NCBI GenBank assembly: GCA_002391275.1
Contig: DGSC01000042.1
Coordinates: 66,312 to 91,381, forward strand
DNA from: Prevotellaceae bacterium UBA4372
GTDB lineage: Bacteria; Bacteroidota; Bacteroidia; Bacteroidales; Bacteroidaceae
Reading direction: 5' to 3'
DNA: 25,070 bases
The notes below the pieces were generated by a model. That model was given only the letters and a program-made list of their open reading frames with translations, did not search any database and was not told where the DNA came from. Shown here piece after piece: positions 1 through 8,562 of this stretch; position 1 is the first letter of the stretch; the number at the start of each line of letters is the position of its first letter. Position numbers and translations under genes: made by a program.

Positions 1-241
1 AGTCGATGATGTTGAGCTTCTTTCCGTTCCATTCTACATGGAAAGGCGTGGCAAATACCGAGTAGCCATACTCCTGTTCTACGGGCAGATAGTCAGAAAC
101 AGTGTTCTTCTGCGTGATACGTCCGCGACGTGAGATAATGCCGCTCTCGAAGAGCAGCGCTTCGGTGAGGGTGGTTTTTCCAGCCCCGTCACTACCAAGC
201 AAGGCAATGTTCTTGATTTCTTTCGTCGAATAGTTTTTCAT
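1..241 (-). CDS. EF-G-like translational GTPase, N-terminal fragment
   Basis: The gene starts at ATG 241 and runs leftward off the window, so only about 80 N-terminal residues are visible. They hold a P-loop, GSDGAGKTTL (about residues 16-25), a switch I-like stretch (TVSDYLPVEQEYGYS) resembling the effector region of EF-G, and the start of the G3 box, NIID, where DxxG would follow. This is the GTP-binding domain of an elongation factor G family protein. Canonical EF-G has a GHxDxGKT P-loop; the Ser-Asp-Gly version here suggests the second, divergent EF-G-like paralogue common in Bacteroidota rather than the main fusA product. That subfamily call is inference from a short fragment. It is divergent from hemW, and I found no convincing TAnnTTTG box for it in the 160-bp gap. 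Confidence 0.8.
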   Translation of the reverse strand, partial: MKNYSTKEIKNIALLGSDGAGKTTLTEALLFESGIISRRGRITQKNTVSDYLPVEQEYGYSVFATPFHVEWNGKKLNIID

Positions 242-395
242 TGACGTTTGATTTATTAGTGAGTTTATAAGATTTGTAAATCAGTTTGGAGGCATTTTCG
301 CGTCAAAACGCCCGCAAGTTAGCAATAATTCTGTAATTCATGAGTAAGAGATACCGTTTTTTTTCTTGCCAAGAGTCAAATTAATGTTTTTTATG

Positions 396-403
396 TATCT
401 TTG
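396..403 (+). promoter_or_regulatory. hemW promoter, -7 element
   Basis: TATCTTTG matches the Bacteroidota sigma-factor -7 consensus TAnnTTTG. No TTTG is present at the expected -33 position. Transcription should begin a few bases downstream, leaving at most about 8 nt before the ATG at 416. The box contains the TTG at 401 that could be mistaken for a start codon. Confidence 0.6.
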
Positions 404-415
404 AACCGAAAACCT

Positions 416-1576
416 ATGGCTGGTATTTACGTCCATATTCCCTTTTGTTTGTCGCGGTGTGCTTATTGCGACTTTTATTCTACAACCCGTCCTCAGCGGG
501 CTGATGATTATCTCGTGGCTTTGTCGCAAGAGATGCAGGCAAGGCGTCAGGAACCCTTGTCAGAGGGAGTAGCTGCGTCGGTCCCTTTTCATACAGTCTA
601 TCTTGGTGGCGGAACACCCTCGGTGCTTACGGTAGCGCAGATGGAAACCTTAATGGCAACCCTTCGAAACCATTACGTCGTTGCCGATGATGTTGAGGCT
701 ACCGTGGAGATGAATCCCGAAGATATAGTAAGTGGAGCTTATGCTGCCGACGCTCATTCGCTGCTTGCCCTGCGGATGATGTTCAACCGAGTGTCATTGG
801 GCATTCAGTCGTTTGACGATCAACTGCTCGGCATAATACGCCGTAGACACAATTCGTCGCATGCCATCGAAGCTGTGCACAAGTTGCAAGACGCAGGATT
901 TACGAATATAAGCGTAGACCTCATCTACGGATTGCCCGGTCAGACGCTTGAAATGTGGGAACGCGACTTGGATAAGGCTTTCTCGCTCGGTATCCAACAT
1001 CTCTCGGCCTACGCGCTGATCTTTGAGCCGGGAACGGCTATCACCCGCTGGCGCGATGAAGGCAAAGTGCAGGAAGCAGACGAGGAAACCTCCGTGGCGA
1101 TGTACGATAGTCTTTGTCGCAAAGCCCGCCTCGAAGGCTTTGAGCATTACGAGATTTCCAACTTCGCACGTCCAGGGTTTGCTTCGCGCCACAACTCAAG
1201 CTATTGGAATGGCGTGCCCTATCTCGGTTTCGGGCCGGGGGCACATAGCTACGATGGCTTGCGAACCAGAAGGGCCAACAAACCATCGTTGGAAGCATAC
1301 ATGACTTCGCCGGCATGCCAGGCTCATCAGTCTATTGAATACCTCACTGACGAGGAGCTGTACAACGAAACCGTCCTTTGCGGTTTGCGAACGTCAAAGG
1401 GCATCGACTTGGAGGCTGTCCGTCGACGTTTCGGAGCCGACCGCCTCGACTATCTCCTACGTATGGCCAAACCCTATTTGCAGGGAGGGCTGCTAATCAA
1501 CACTCTGCAGTTTTTGCACCTCAGCGAACTGGCCGTCATGACCTCAGACGACATCATAAGTTCACTGATGGCTTAG
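416..1576 (+). CDS. hemW: HemW-like radical SAM protein (heme chaperone family)
   Basis: A 386-residue radical SAM protein of the HemW family, formerly annotated as oxygen-independent coproporphyrinogen III oxidase. HemW proteins bind heme and a 4Fe-4S cluster and are thought to deliver heme to target proteins; they are not true HemN oxidases. The N-terminus IYVHIPFC-LSR-C-AY-C carries the CxxxCxxC cluster motif (Cys11, 15, 18), followed by the LGGGTPS motif and SVDLIYGLPGQT. The C-terminus has the short HemW domain ending in LSELAVMTSDDIISSL. I start at ATG 416 because the in-frame TTG at 401 lies inside the -7 promoter element. The gene stands alone: it diverges from the EF-G-like gene and converges on the lipoprotein gene 74 bp away, with no obvious terminator between them. 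Confidence 0.92.
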   Translation: MAGIYVHIPFCLSRCAYCDFYSTTRPQRADDYLVALSQEMQARRQEPLSEGVAASVPFHTVYLGGGTPSVLTVAQMETLMATLRNHYVVADDVEATVEMNPEDIVSGAYAADAHSLLALRMMFNRVSLGIQSFDDQLLGIIRRRHNSSHAIEAVHKLQDAGFTNISVDLIYGLPGQTLEMWERDLDKAFSLGIQHLSAYALIFEPGTAITRWRDEGKVQEADEETSVAMYDSLCRKARLEGFEHYEISNFARPGFASRHNSSYWNGVPYLGFGPGAHSYDGLRTRRANKPSLEAYMTSPACQAHQSIEYLTDEELYNETVLCGLRTSKGIDLEAVRRRFGADRLDYLLRMAKPYLQGGLLINTLQFLHLSELAVMTSDDIISSLMA

Positions 1577-1650
1577 GAACAATGCTGCAACTGCTCCTAA
1601 GCCATCTCAAGTATGAACGGTTGCCAGTTTCTGCTAAAACCGCCTTGTTG

Positions 1651-4542
1651 CTATTTGGCCGAAACTGTTACTTGCGTCTGCAGCCTCTTGGTCGGTGCTA
1701 CGCTATTCCAAGGCATTGAATGGAGCACTGACCTTCGAGGAGCATTGCCGGAGGATTTGGGGTTAAAATGGATTTCCAATCGAGCGTTGTTCGTACTTTC
1801 GTTGATATACTTTGCCGTAGAGGTCACGGGCGTGCCATCAGCGAAGGTCCATGACTCTTCGATAGAAGTGTATGTTATCTGCATCCCATTGGCCACAGAG
1901 CCCTCTAAACTGAGGTGGCAGTATGACATATATGGATTAGAAGGGTAGTACGACTTGAATGGGAGATTGGTGAGGTGCTCTTCATAAGATCGGCGTTCAT
2001 TGTCACCATAGTCGTCTGTCGACTTGTAAACGACATTTGTTACACGAGCATTCTTGTAGTCGCCTGCAAAGCCCGTTATGTCGCATGAGAATTTCGCTTG
2101 GTATGAGCCCCCCGACTCATGCGGGTAGGATTTGCTGCCTTCGAGATGCAGCGTAGAGCCATTGAGCTTGGAGGAGATGTGAACATCTTCGTCGTAAGTT
2201 ACTGACGTGTTGAATACACAACCGACGGAACGAGGGTCTTGGGGATGTTCTGAGCCTTCGTAGGACCAAGTTTCTTGCACCTTGTAATTGGATTCGTAGC
2301 GGAAATACTCGATATCTACATCCGAAGCATCCTGTCCGGCTCCCTGTGTCACCTTTACAGGCATTATGATTTTCTCTTCATCGGAAGGATTGGCTGTTAA
2401 CGAAACGTAGCAGTCGACGATACATTCACGCTCCTTCCCGGTCAGATTGGGTTGAACCGTCACTTTTATCTCGCCGCTGGGACCGCCGGGAGCAGCAACC
2501 CCGCACCATCCATAGCCTTCGCTGCGAACCGTGGCACCATAATAATGGTAGGTGCCGAATTTAATATATGTGCTCTGTGTGCCACCTTCGTTGTCGAACC
2601 CGAGCGAATCGGGAGAAACAGAAACGGCATTGCGCATATTAAAGCTTAAGTTGTAAGTCTTCTTGTTGTTGTCGGAATGGGCGCGGGTGGTTATTAAGAA
2701 GAAATCGTGGAAGAATGAGCCGTCGTCTAATCGCAGCTTTTCGAGTACATCGCCTTGGATGACGATAGAGTCCTTTGTTGTGGCAACTTTTGTTGCCTTC
2801 TTGAATTTGGTGAAATTGCTGCTCTTGTCGGAAATGAGCAAGTAGGTGTTCATGTCTTCCGTTTCTTGCTTGATGACCAATTCTTTATTGGTTAACACAC
2901 TGTCTCTAAGTCCGCTTAGCGTAACCTGCCTGATAGAAAAGCCAAAAGGCCAGCAAACGCCTTCGAAGTCATATTTGCCATTAGTCGTTTTCTGGTTCTT
3001 TTGATTTTGAGTGAGGAAACGGTTTTTGTCAAATCCGTCTTCTACATTATGAGTGTGGATATAGAAACCTTTGATTAAGTCCCCAATGACCAATTGAAGG
3101 ATAAAGTCGTCTATGTTGCCATAGAAGAAATAGTTCTTATATGTCATGAAAGTTAAGTCTTTCAAGCAGTCGTAGGTTGTAGACCAGAAGGATTGATTCT
3201 TGAATCTGGTTTTCCACAGCTCATGAAGTTTCAACACGAAGCTATTGTCTATTCCATATAGGTTCCCATCGTCCAGTTTCTTGGTGATGTAATAGAGTAA
3301 GGGAGCCATGCTGTAGCCTTGGTTCTGGTATTTTATTTTCTTAGAACCTCCATACCATGTATTGAGGATGTCTGGAAAACCTGTATAGTCGCCAAGAATG
3401 GATTCGTTGAAAACCTCTTGTGCCAAGAAGTCGGCACTAAGCTGCCCGTCGTTCATAAACTGCTCTATCCAAACAGCTCCCATCTCATACATGACTACTG
3501 CATCTGTGACGAGCTCTTCTGGGTCTATGCCTAAGACACCTGTAGGTGAAAACGTGGTTCGCCCTTTGATGTATGCACAGCGTGGATCGTATTCTGCCTG
3601 GAAGTAATGGAACAGCTCATGGATGATGGTCATTTTTAGCCCTTGAATATCGGGATCTGCTTCCATCAATTTTTCCCAGCTGATAGAGACGCTACTCTTG
3701 CTGTCGCTTAAGGTGCTTTGGTTGTGTTGTCCCCATTTGTCGGGCAGGCTCTGGATATAAATAGGGATTGTTCGCTTGCCTTCAATCTTGAATCCAAGGT
3801 CAGTGATTTTAGTGATGGCATCGCGCACATATTGGTTGAGCACCTTTTTCATACGCTCAGCCTGATTAAGTTTGCTGCTATTGAACATCAGGGTGGGGTA
3901 GAGCGTTATCGTGTAGTCAATTTCCCATTTAATATCCCCGATTTGCCCTCCGGCCAGGGTGATGCCTCTCGTTGCCCTCGATCCAGTTAAGTCGGGGAAA
4001 TGGGCCACACCGATGTTGAAATAAGTTTCTCCAGATACTTCCTTACCATTGTTGATAGCCGGCAGCGTGAGTGTGTAGGCTCCATCCGAATATTCAGCTT
4101 CGGTGTAGTAGTCGATTTCCACTTCTTCATCGTAGGAAGAAGTGCAGCCTAATGTCTGCATTACGAAACGTACGTCATCGGCCTCTTCGCCTTCGATCCT
4201 GATAGTTATGGGCTGGTCAGTTGTCGAAGGTATGGTGATTTTGTGGAAACGTGAAGCCTCCAGATCTCCACCAATGCTGCCTTTCTTTATCTCCGTCACT
4301 GCTACTTTCTCGTCTTTTGGAAATGTGCTTTCGGGGAATGTGATGGTGATATCGCCTTTTGTGATGGTACCGCCTGATGTAGGCACGGTAACATAGTCTT
4401 CGGGACTTACCGGCGTCGTCTGTGCTCCAGGGTTCTCTGGCGTCTCCACTTCGTTCTTGTCGGTGCAGGCCGCAAATCCTGTTGCCACGATTAGCGCTAA
4501 CAACAGGGCCTTGAGTTGTTGCATTGTGCGTGTCGTTCCCAT
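1651..4542 (-). CDS. Secreted lipoprotein with HExxH metallopeptidase motif and BACON domain
   Basis: A 963-residue protein of unknown function. The N-terminus is a lipoprotein signal with lipobox GFAAC (Cys26); the better start may be Met7 (4524), which gives a tighter signal peptide. Residues 55-115 (GGTITKGDITITFPESTFP and on) resemble a ZU5-like beta domain. Residues 308-312 are HELFH, a zinc-peptidase HExxH motif within IIHELFHYFQAEYD, and about 40 residues later YEMGAVWIEQF offers Glu353 or Glu360 as a third zinc ligand, a gluzincin-like layout. Residues about 640-734 (VSPDSLGFDNEGGTQS through MPVKVTQGAG) look like a BACON domain, which in Bacteroidota surface proteins binds glycan or mucin or acts as a spacer. 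The C-terminal 230 residues are unassigned. It is probably cell-surface or periplasm-facing. The gene is monocistronic, with its own promoter and operator-like repeats upstream. A role in degrading or binding extracellular protein or glycan is inference. Confidence 0.75.
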   Translation of the reverse strand: MGTTRTMQQLKALLLALIVATGFAACTDKNEVETPENPGAQTTPVSPEDYVTVPTSGGTITKGDITITFPESTFPKDEKVAVTEIKKGSIGGDLEASRFHKITIPSTTDQPITIRIEGEEADDVRFVMQTLGCTSSYDEEVEIDYYTEAEYSDGAYTLTLPAINNGKEVSGETYFNIGVAHFPDLTGSRATRGITLAGGQIGDIKWEIDYTITLYPTLMFNSSKLNQAERMKKVLNQYVRDAITKITDLGFKIEGKRTIPIYIQSLPDKWGQHNQSTLSDSKSSVSISWEKLMEADPDIQGLKMTIIHELFHYFQAEYDPRCAYIKGRTTFSPTGVLGIDPEELVTDAVVMYEMGAVWIEQFMNDGQLSADFLAQEVFNESILGDYTGFPDILNTWYGGSKKIKYQNQGYSMAPLLYYITKKLDDGNLYGIDNSFVLKLHELWKTRFKNQSFWSTTYDCLKDLTFMTYKNYFFYGNIDDFILQLVIGDLIKGFYIHTHNVEDGFDKNRFLTQNQKNQKTTNGKYDFEGVCWPFGFSIRQVTLSGLRDSVLTNKELVIKQETEDMNTYLLISDKSSNFTKFKKATKVATTKDSIVIQGDVLEKLRLDDGSFFHDFFLITTRAHSDNNKKTYNLSFNMRNAVSVSPDSLGFDNEGGTQSTYIKFGTYHYYGATVRSEGYGWCGVAAPGGPSGEIKVTVQPNLTGKERECIVDCYVSLTANPSDEEKIIMPVKVTQGAGQDASDVDIEYFRYESNYKVQETWSYEGSEHPQDPRSVGCVFNTSVTYDEDVHISSKLNGSTLHLEGSKSYPHESGGSYQAKFSCDITGFAGDYKNARVTNVVYKSTDDYGDNERRSYEEHLTNLPFKSYYPSNPYMSYCHLSLEGSVANGMQITYTSIEESWTFADGTPVTSTAKYINESTNNARLEIHFNPKSSGNAPRRSVLHSMPWNSVAPTKRLQTQVTVSAK

Positions 4543-4597
4543 AGCTTAATGATTAATTGTGTTAGTCCGTTAATTGATGATTTTCGTTTTTCGGTTT

Positions 4598-4605
4598 CAA
4601 AGATA
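4598..4605 (-). promoter_or_regulatory. Lipoprotein gene promoter, -7 element
   Basis: On the minus strand this reads TATCTTTG, matching TAnnTTTG, and lies about 55 bp upstream of the start at 4542. No TTTG sits at -33; instead the nearest GACTCTCA repeat begins 20 bp upstream of the box, suggesting activator dependence. The sequence around it almost repeats that of the hemW promoter. Confidence 0.6.
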
Positions 4606-4625
4606 CATCTAACGAACATGATATA

Positions 4626-4671
4626 GACTCTCATTTTAACATTTTGACTCTCAAAATATACATTGAGAGTC
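4626..4671. repeat. Triple GACTCTCA array, operator-like
   Basis: GACTCTCA occurs at 4626-4633 and again at 4646-4653 (20-bp period), and inverted as TGAGAGTC at 4664-4671. The last two form a 9-bp inverted repeat (GACTCTCAA / TTGAGAGTC) with an 8-bp AT-rich spacer. The array lies directly upstream of the lipoprotein -7 box. It is probably a regulator binding site; the regulator is unknown. Confidence 0.6.
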
Positions 4672-4672
4672 G

Positions 4673-4720
4673 AAAAACAAAAAATCGCTCACAATATCGG
4701 GCTTCGATATCATGAGCGAT
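4673..4720 (-). terminator. Rho-independent terminator after the dipeptidyl peptidase gene
   Basis: Arms 4684-4699 and 4705-4720 pair over 16 bp in minus-strand RNA (ATCGCTCA, two U-G wobbles, then ATATCG/CGATAT) around a 5-nt loop, followed on the minus strand by a run of T (4678-4683). It lies 14 bp beyond the stop codon at 4735. Confidence 0.85.
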
Positions 4721-4734
4721 GGCTTGTTGCAGGT

Positions 4735-6939
4735 CTATTGCAAGTGGTCTTTGAACCACGTTGTGATGCTTCTGAATAAGTGACGTCGGGTGTTGCCTCC
4801 GTAGATGCTGTGGTTGCGATTGGTGTAGACGAGTTGGTGGAAAGGTTTATCTGCCTGAACCAACGCCTCGGTCAGTTCCGCGGTATTGCGTAAGTGGACA
4901 TTGTCGTCGGCCGAGCCATGACAGATGAGCAGGGCGCCATGGAGCTGCGAGGCACGTGTCATGGGGTTGCAGTCGTAACCCTCGGGGTTCTCCTTGGGCG
5001 TTCGCATGAATCGTTCGGTATAGACCGAATCGTAGAACCTGTAGTTCGTAACAGGCGCTACGGATACACCTGCAGCAAACACGCCCCGGCCTTCGGTCAT
5101 GGCCATCAGCGTCATGAAACCACCGTACGACCATCCCCAGATGGCTATACGTTCCTTGTCCACATAGGGCAAAGTACCTAAGTAAAGAGCCGTTTCCACT
5201 TGGTCGCGAGCTTCGAGCAAACCAAGATGTTGATAGGTCTGTTTCTCAAAGGCAGCTCCACGGCCTCCTGTGCCTCGGCCATCTACGCAAACACTGATGA
5301 ATCCTTCCTGTGCCAGAAGGTGTTCGAACATGCATCCACCCATATTGCCGGCACTCCATGAGTCAATCACTTGCTGCGAGCCTGGGCCGCTGTACTGGAA
5401 CATCACCACAGGGTAACGGTGTGAAGCATCAAACGTCTTAGGTTTTATCATATAGCCGTTGAGTTCCACTCCTTCGCCCGTGCGGAAAGTGAAGAATTCG
5501 GGCTTGCTTAGCTGTAGACTTTCAAGTTTCGATTTTAAGCTTTGGTTGTCTTCCAACGTCTTGAGGCTTTTGCCCGTAGCTGCCGAGTTGAGCGTGGTAA
5601 GCGGAGGAGTAGAGATGTTGGAATATACATTCAGAAAGTACTTGAACGTTTTGGAGAAGATGGCATTATTGGTGCCTCGTTGCTGGCTTAGACGTGTGCT
5701 TCTGCCCTTAGCGTCGGTGCGGTATACAGCCTTGTACTGAGGGCCTTCTTCGTCAGATGCGAAATAGCAGTCTCCAGTGCGAGGGTCGTAGCCGTAGAAG
5801 TTCGTTACGACGAAATTGCCCCGTGTAAGAGTGCGCTTGAGCGTGCCGTTGAGGTCGTAGAGGTAAAGATGGTTGAAGCCCGAACGCTCACTCATGAGCA
5901 CGAAGCCGTTGTCGAAGAGCTGCAGGTTCTTGTAAGGTTCTTCGGTGATATATGGTTCCACATGGTCGCGCACAATCAGCTTACATTCTGTAGAACGTGG
6001 GTTGGCTGCATAGATGTCGAGACGATCCTGATGGCGATTCTGCGTCAGCACAAGTAGTTTCTCCGGATCGCTTGTGAACTTGATTCTTGGTATGTAGCCA
6101 TCATTGTCCAGCGGCAGTTTCATCTTTCGCGTAACATGGCTCTTGATGTCGTAGCTGTGGACGCTTACTGTAGCGTTCTGTTCACCTGCCATCGGGTATT
6201 TATAAGAGTAGGTTCCAGGGTATTCGGCATATACGTCCATGGCAGGAGCCAGGCCGCGATAGAGAGGAAACGAATATTCGCGCACGGCTGTCTCATCGTA
6301 GCGAATCCAAGCCAACATGGTGCCGTCGGCATTGAAGTCGAAGGCACGCGCAAACGAGAATTCCTCTTCGTTAACCCAGTCGGGCTTGCCGTTGATGATT
6401 TTATTGTACTCGCCGTCCTTTGTCACTTGGCTCTCGCTGTTGTTGAACAGAAGCTTCACCAAGAACAAATTGTTTTGTCGCACGAAAGCCACCATGGTGC
6501 CGTCGGGCGAAAAGGCGGGCACTTCCTGCGGACCTCCGTCGCTCAGTGGCACCAGCGTGCGGTTCTTTACATTATATATATAATATGTGGCGGTGAACGA
6601 GTGCCTGTAGATGCGTTGTGTATTGGTCTGTATGAGTATTGTCTGCTCGTCGGGACTCATGATGTAGCCCTGGATGTTCTGAAGTCGTACGTCGCCCTTG
6701 GTGTTGGCTACATCGAAAAGAACAGCGGTTTGCTCGCCAGTGCGGAATGAGCGAGCTATAATTTGGCGTGCGTCGGCTGAAATCTGGCTGTACCGTTCGC
6801 CATCGTTGAGAGGGTGAACGCCTGAGATGGTGCGTGCTGCATATTCTCCGCGTGTAATATCGTCAATCGTAAGTTCCATAGCTTTCGTGGGCATGAAAAA
6901 GGCCGCGAGAAGCAATGCTGAGAGCAAAAAGTTTTTCAT
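4735..6939 (-). CDS. Dipeptidyl peptidase IV, serine peptidase family S9
   Basis: A 734-residue exported prolyl dipeptidyl peptidase (S9B), which releases X-Pro or X-Ala dipeptides from peptide N-termini, probably in the periplasm. The N-terminus MKNFLLSALLLAAFFMPTKA is a signal peptide. A beta-propeller region follows (about 40-480) with DWVNEEEF; its Glu cluster (191-193) corresponds to the Glu pair that holds the substrate amino terminus in DPP IV. The C-terminal alpha/beta-hydrolase domain has the full triad: Ser604 in GWSYGG, Asp678 in HGSADDNVH and His710 in NRNHSIYGG, in the same order and similar spacing as human DPP IV. Length and domains are complete. The gene is monocistronic, with its own promoter and terminator. 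In asaccharolytic and proteolytic Bacteroidales such enzymes feed dipeptide uptake; that role is inferred here. Confidence 0.93.
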   Translation of the reverse strand: MKNFLLSALLLAAFFMPTKAMELTIDDITRGEYAARTISGVHPLNDGERYSQISADARQIIARSFRTGEQTAVLFDVANTKGDVRLQNIQGYIMSPDEQTILIQTNTQRIYRHSFTATYYIYNVKNRTLVPLSDGGPQEVPAFSPDGTMVAFVRQNNLFLVKLLFNNSESQVTKDGEYNKIINGKPDWVNEEEFSFARAFDFNADGTMLAWIRYDETAVREYSFPLYRGLAPAMDVYAEYPGTYSYKYPMAGEQNATVSVHSYDIKSHVTRKMKLPLDNDGYIPRIKFTSDPEKLLVLTQNRHQDRLDIYAANPRSTECKLIVRDHVEPYITEEPYKNLQLFDNGFVLMSERSGFNHLYLYDLNGTLKRTLTRGNFVVTNFYGYDPRTGDCYFASDEEGPQYKAVYRTDAKGRSTRLSQQRGTNNAIFSKTFKYFLNVYSNISTPPLTTLNSAATGKSLKTLEDNQSLKSKLESLQLSKPEFFTFRTGEGVELNGYMIKPKTFDASHRYPVVMFQYSGPGSQQVIDSWSAGNMGGCMFEHLLAQEGFISVCVDGRGTGGRGAAFEKQTYQHLGLLEARDQVETALYLGTLPYVDKERIAIWGWSYGGFMTLMAMTEGRGVFAAGVSVAPVTNYRFYDSVYTERFMRTPKENPEGYDCNPMTRASQLHGALLICHGSADDNVHLRNTAELTEALVQADKPFHQLVYTNRNHSIYGGNTRRHLFRSITTWFKDHLQ

Positions 6940-6972
6940 TGTGCAAGTGACATTTAGATGTTATATTTGCGG

Positions 6973-7004
6973 CAAAGGTAACAAAGAATTCCATCGAAGC
7001 CAAA
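6973..7004 (-). promoter_or_regulatory. Dipeptidyl peptidase gene promoter
   Basis: The minus strand reads TTTG (7001-7004), 20 bp, then TACCTTTG (6973-6980), a good match to the Bacteroidota TTTG / TAnnTTTG promoter. The predicted transcript start is near 6966, giving a leader of about 25 nt. Confidence 0.65.
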
Positions 7005-7097
7005 ATATTTATGCCTTTTGATTAGCTTTGTCGAAAAAATCGCGCTTTATGAGCTGTTGAAAAGGAATTGCATACAAAGAATAAAATGGACATTTTT

Positions 7098-7128
7098 TTT
7101 GGTGAGAATAAATAAAAGAGTAATTTTG
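7098..7128 (+). promoter_or_regulatory. gdhA promoter
   Basis: TTTG (7098-7101), a 19-bp spacer, then TAATTTTG (7121-7128), an exact fit to the Bacteroidota -33/-7 consensus. The leader to ATG 7187 would be about 50 nt. Confidence 0.75.
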
Positions 7129-7186
7129 CGCACAGATAAAGATACTTTTAATCTAATAACTAACTAAAATTTTTTTGTTTCTCACC

Positions 7187-8524
7187 ATGAAAATTGAAAC
7201 AATCATGGCCGGTCTGGAGGCCAAGCATCCAGGCGAGAAAGAGTATCTGCAAGCTGTGCGCGAGGTACTTATGAGCATCGAAGAAGTCTATAACCAGCAC
7301 CCTGAGTTCGAGAAGGCCAAACTTATCGAACGCCTCGTGGAACCTGAGCGCATCATCACCTTCCGTGTACCTTGGGTTGACGATAAAGGCGAGGTGCAGG
7401 TGAATCTGGGATACCGTGTGCAGTTCAACTCGGCCATTGGTCCGTACAAGGGTGGCCTGCGCTTTCATGCCTCTGTGAACCTTTCCATCCTTAAGTTCCT
7501 CGGTTTCGAGCAGACCTTCAAGAATGCCCTCACCACATTGCCTATGGGTGGTGGCAAGGGTGGCTCCGATTTCAGCCCTCGCGGCAAGAGTGATGCTGAG
7601 ATTATGCGTTTCTGCCAGGCTTTCATGAGCGAATTGTTCCGTTACATCGGTCCTGAGGTCGACGTGCCAGCCGGTGATATAGGTGTCGGTGCCCGCGAAA
7701 TAGGCTATCTCTTCGGACAATATAAGAAACTTACCCGCGACTGGAGTGGCGTGCTCACAGGAAAGGGCCTCGAATATGGTGGCTCGCTCGTACGTCCAGA
7801 AGCTACTGGTTTTGGCGGTCTCTATTTCGTCAATGAAATGCTCAATACTCACGGAAAGGACATCAAGGGCAAGACGGTGGCTATTTCTGGCTTCGGTAAT
7901 GTAGCTTGGGGAGCAGCTACGAAGGCAACTCAGCTTGGTGCCAAAGTCGTCACCATCAGCGGCCCCGACGGCTACATTTACGATCCCGCAGGCATCAGTG
8001 GTGAGAAGATTGACTATATGCTTGAGCTACGTGCCAGCGGCAACGACGTATGCGCTCCCTATGCCGAGGAGTTTCCTGGCTCGCAGTTCTTCCCAGGCAA
8101 AAAGCCTTGGGAGGTAAAGTGCGACATCGCTCTGCCCTGCGCCACGCAGAACGAGCTCAACGGCGAGGATGCTAAGCAGCTCATCGCCAATGGTGTCCAG
8201 TGTGTAGGTGAAATCTCTAATATGGGTTGTACCCCCGAAGCCATTGACGCCTTTATTGAGGCCAAGATGATTTTTGCTCCGGGCAAGGCAGTTAACGCTG
8301 GCGGCGTGGCCACCTCGGGCTTGGAAATGAGCCAGAATGCCATGCACATCAGCTGGAGCGCCGAGGAGGTTGACCAACGCTTGCATGGCATCATGCATGC
8401 CATCCATGCTCAGTGTGTCAAGTATGGCACCGAGTCCGACGGCTATGTCAATTACGTCAAGGGCGCCAACATTGCCGGCTTCATGAAGGTAGCCAAGGCT
8501 ATGATGGCTCAGGGAATTGTGTGA
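7187..8524 (+). CDS. gdhA: NADP-type glutamate dehydrogenase
   Basis: A 445-residue hexameric-type glutamate dehydrogenase, which interconverts 2-oxoglutarate plus ammonia and glutamate and is a main ammonia-assimilation route in gut and oral Bacteroidales. Diagnostic segments are NSAIGPYKGGLRFH (substrate-binding Lys), LPMGGGKGGSDF (catalytic region), DVPAGDIGVGAREIGYLFGQY, and a Rossmann loop SGFGNVAWGA for the nicotinamide cofactor. Length and the RPEATGFG segment fit the biosynthetic NADP enzyme; cofactor preference is inferred from family resemblance. I chose ATG 7187 (MKIETIMAGLEAK) because it gives the family's usual length; an in-frame TTG at 7175 would add four residues with no support. 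The gene is monocistronic with a strong promoter and terminator. Confidence 0.95.
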   Translation: MKIETIMAGLEAKHPGEKEYLQAVREVLMSIEEVYNQHPEFEKAKLIERLVEPERIITFRVPWVDDKGEVQVNLGYRVQFNSAIGPYKGGLRFHASVNLSILKFLGFEQTFKNALTTLPMGGGKGGSDFSPRGKSDAEIMRFCQAFMSELFRYIGPEVDVPAGDIGVGAREIGYLFGQYKKLTRDWSGVLTGKGLEYGGSLVRPEATGFGGLYFVNEMLNTHGKDIKGKTVAISGFGNVAWGAATKATQLGAKVVTISGPDGYIYDPAGISGEKIDYMLELRASGNDVCAPYAEEFPGSQFFPGKKPWEVKCDIALPCATQNELNGEDAKQLIANGVQCVGEISNMGCTPEAIDAFIEAKMIFAPGKAVNAGGVATSGLEMSQNAMHISWSAEEVDQRLHGIMHAIHAQCVKYGTESDGYVNYVKGANIAGFMKVAKAMMAQGIV

Positions 8525-8562
8525 TAGGTTAACTCGTTAAACAAATTAACAGGTCAATAAGC

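Noticed and set aside
315..321. -7 box for the EF-G-like gene (TAACTTG on the minus strand)
   Set aside because: One base short of TAnnTTTG and with no -33 partner; too weak to list.
401..415. TTG start 15 bases upstream of the hemW ATG
   Set aside because: The TTG forms the end of the -7 promoter box, so it would lie upstream of the transcript; the family N-terminus begins at the ATG.
1577..1650. Terminator between hemW and the lipoprotein gene
   Set aside because: I could find no stable stem with a T run in this 74-bp convergent gap.
6136..6750. 204-residue open frame opposite the dipeptidyl peptidase gene
   Set aside because: Antisense to a complete S9 peptidase gene, with no family features or promoter.
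7175..7186. TTG start for gdhA
   Set aside because: Adds four residues without family support; ATG 7187 gives the usual length.
7160..7852. 230-residue open frame opposite gdhA
   Set aside because: It is antisense to a clear glutamate dehydrogenase and shows no recognisable motif; long antisense frames arise from codon bias.
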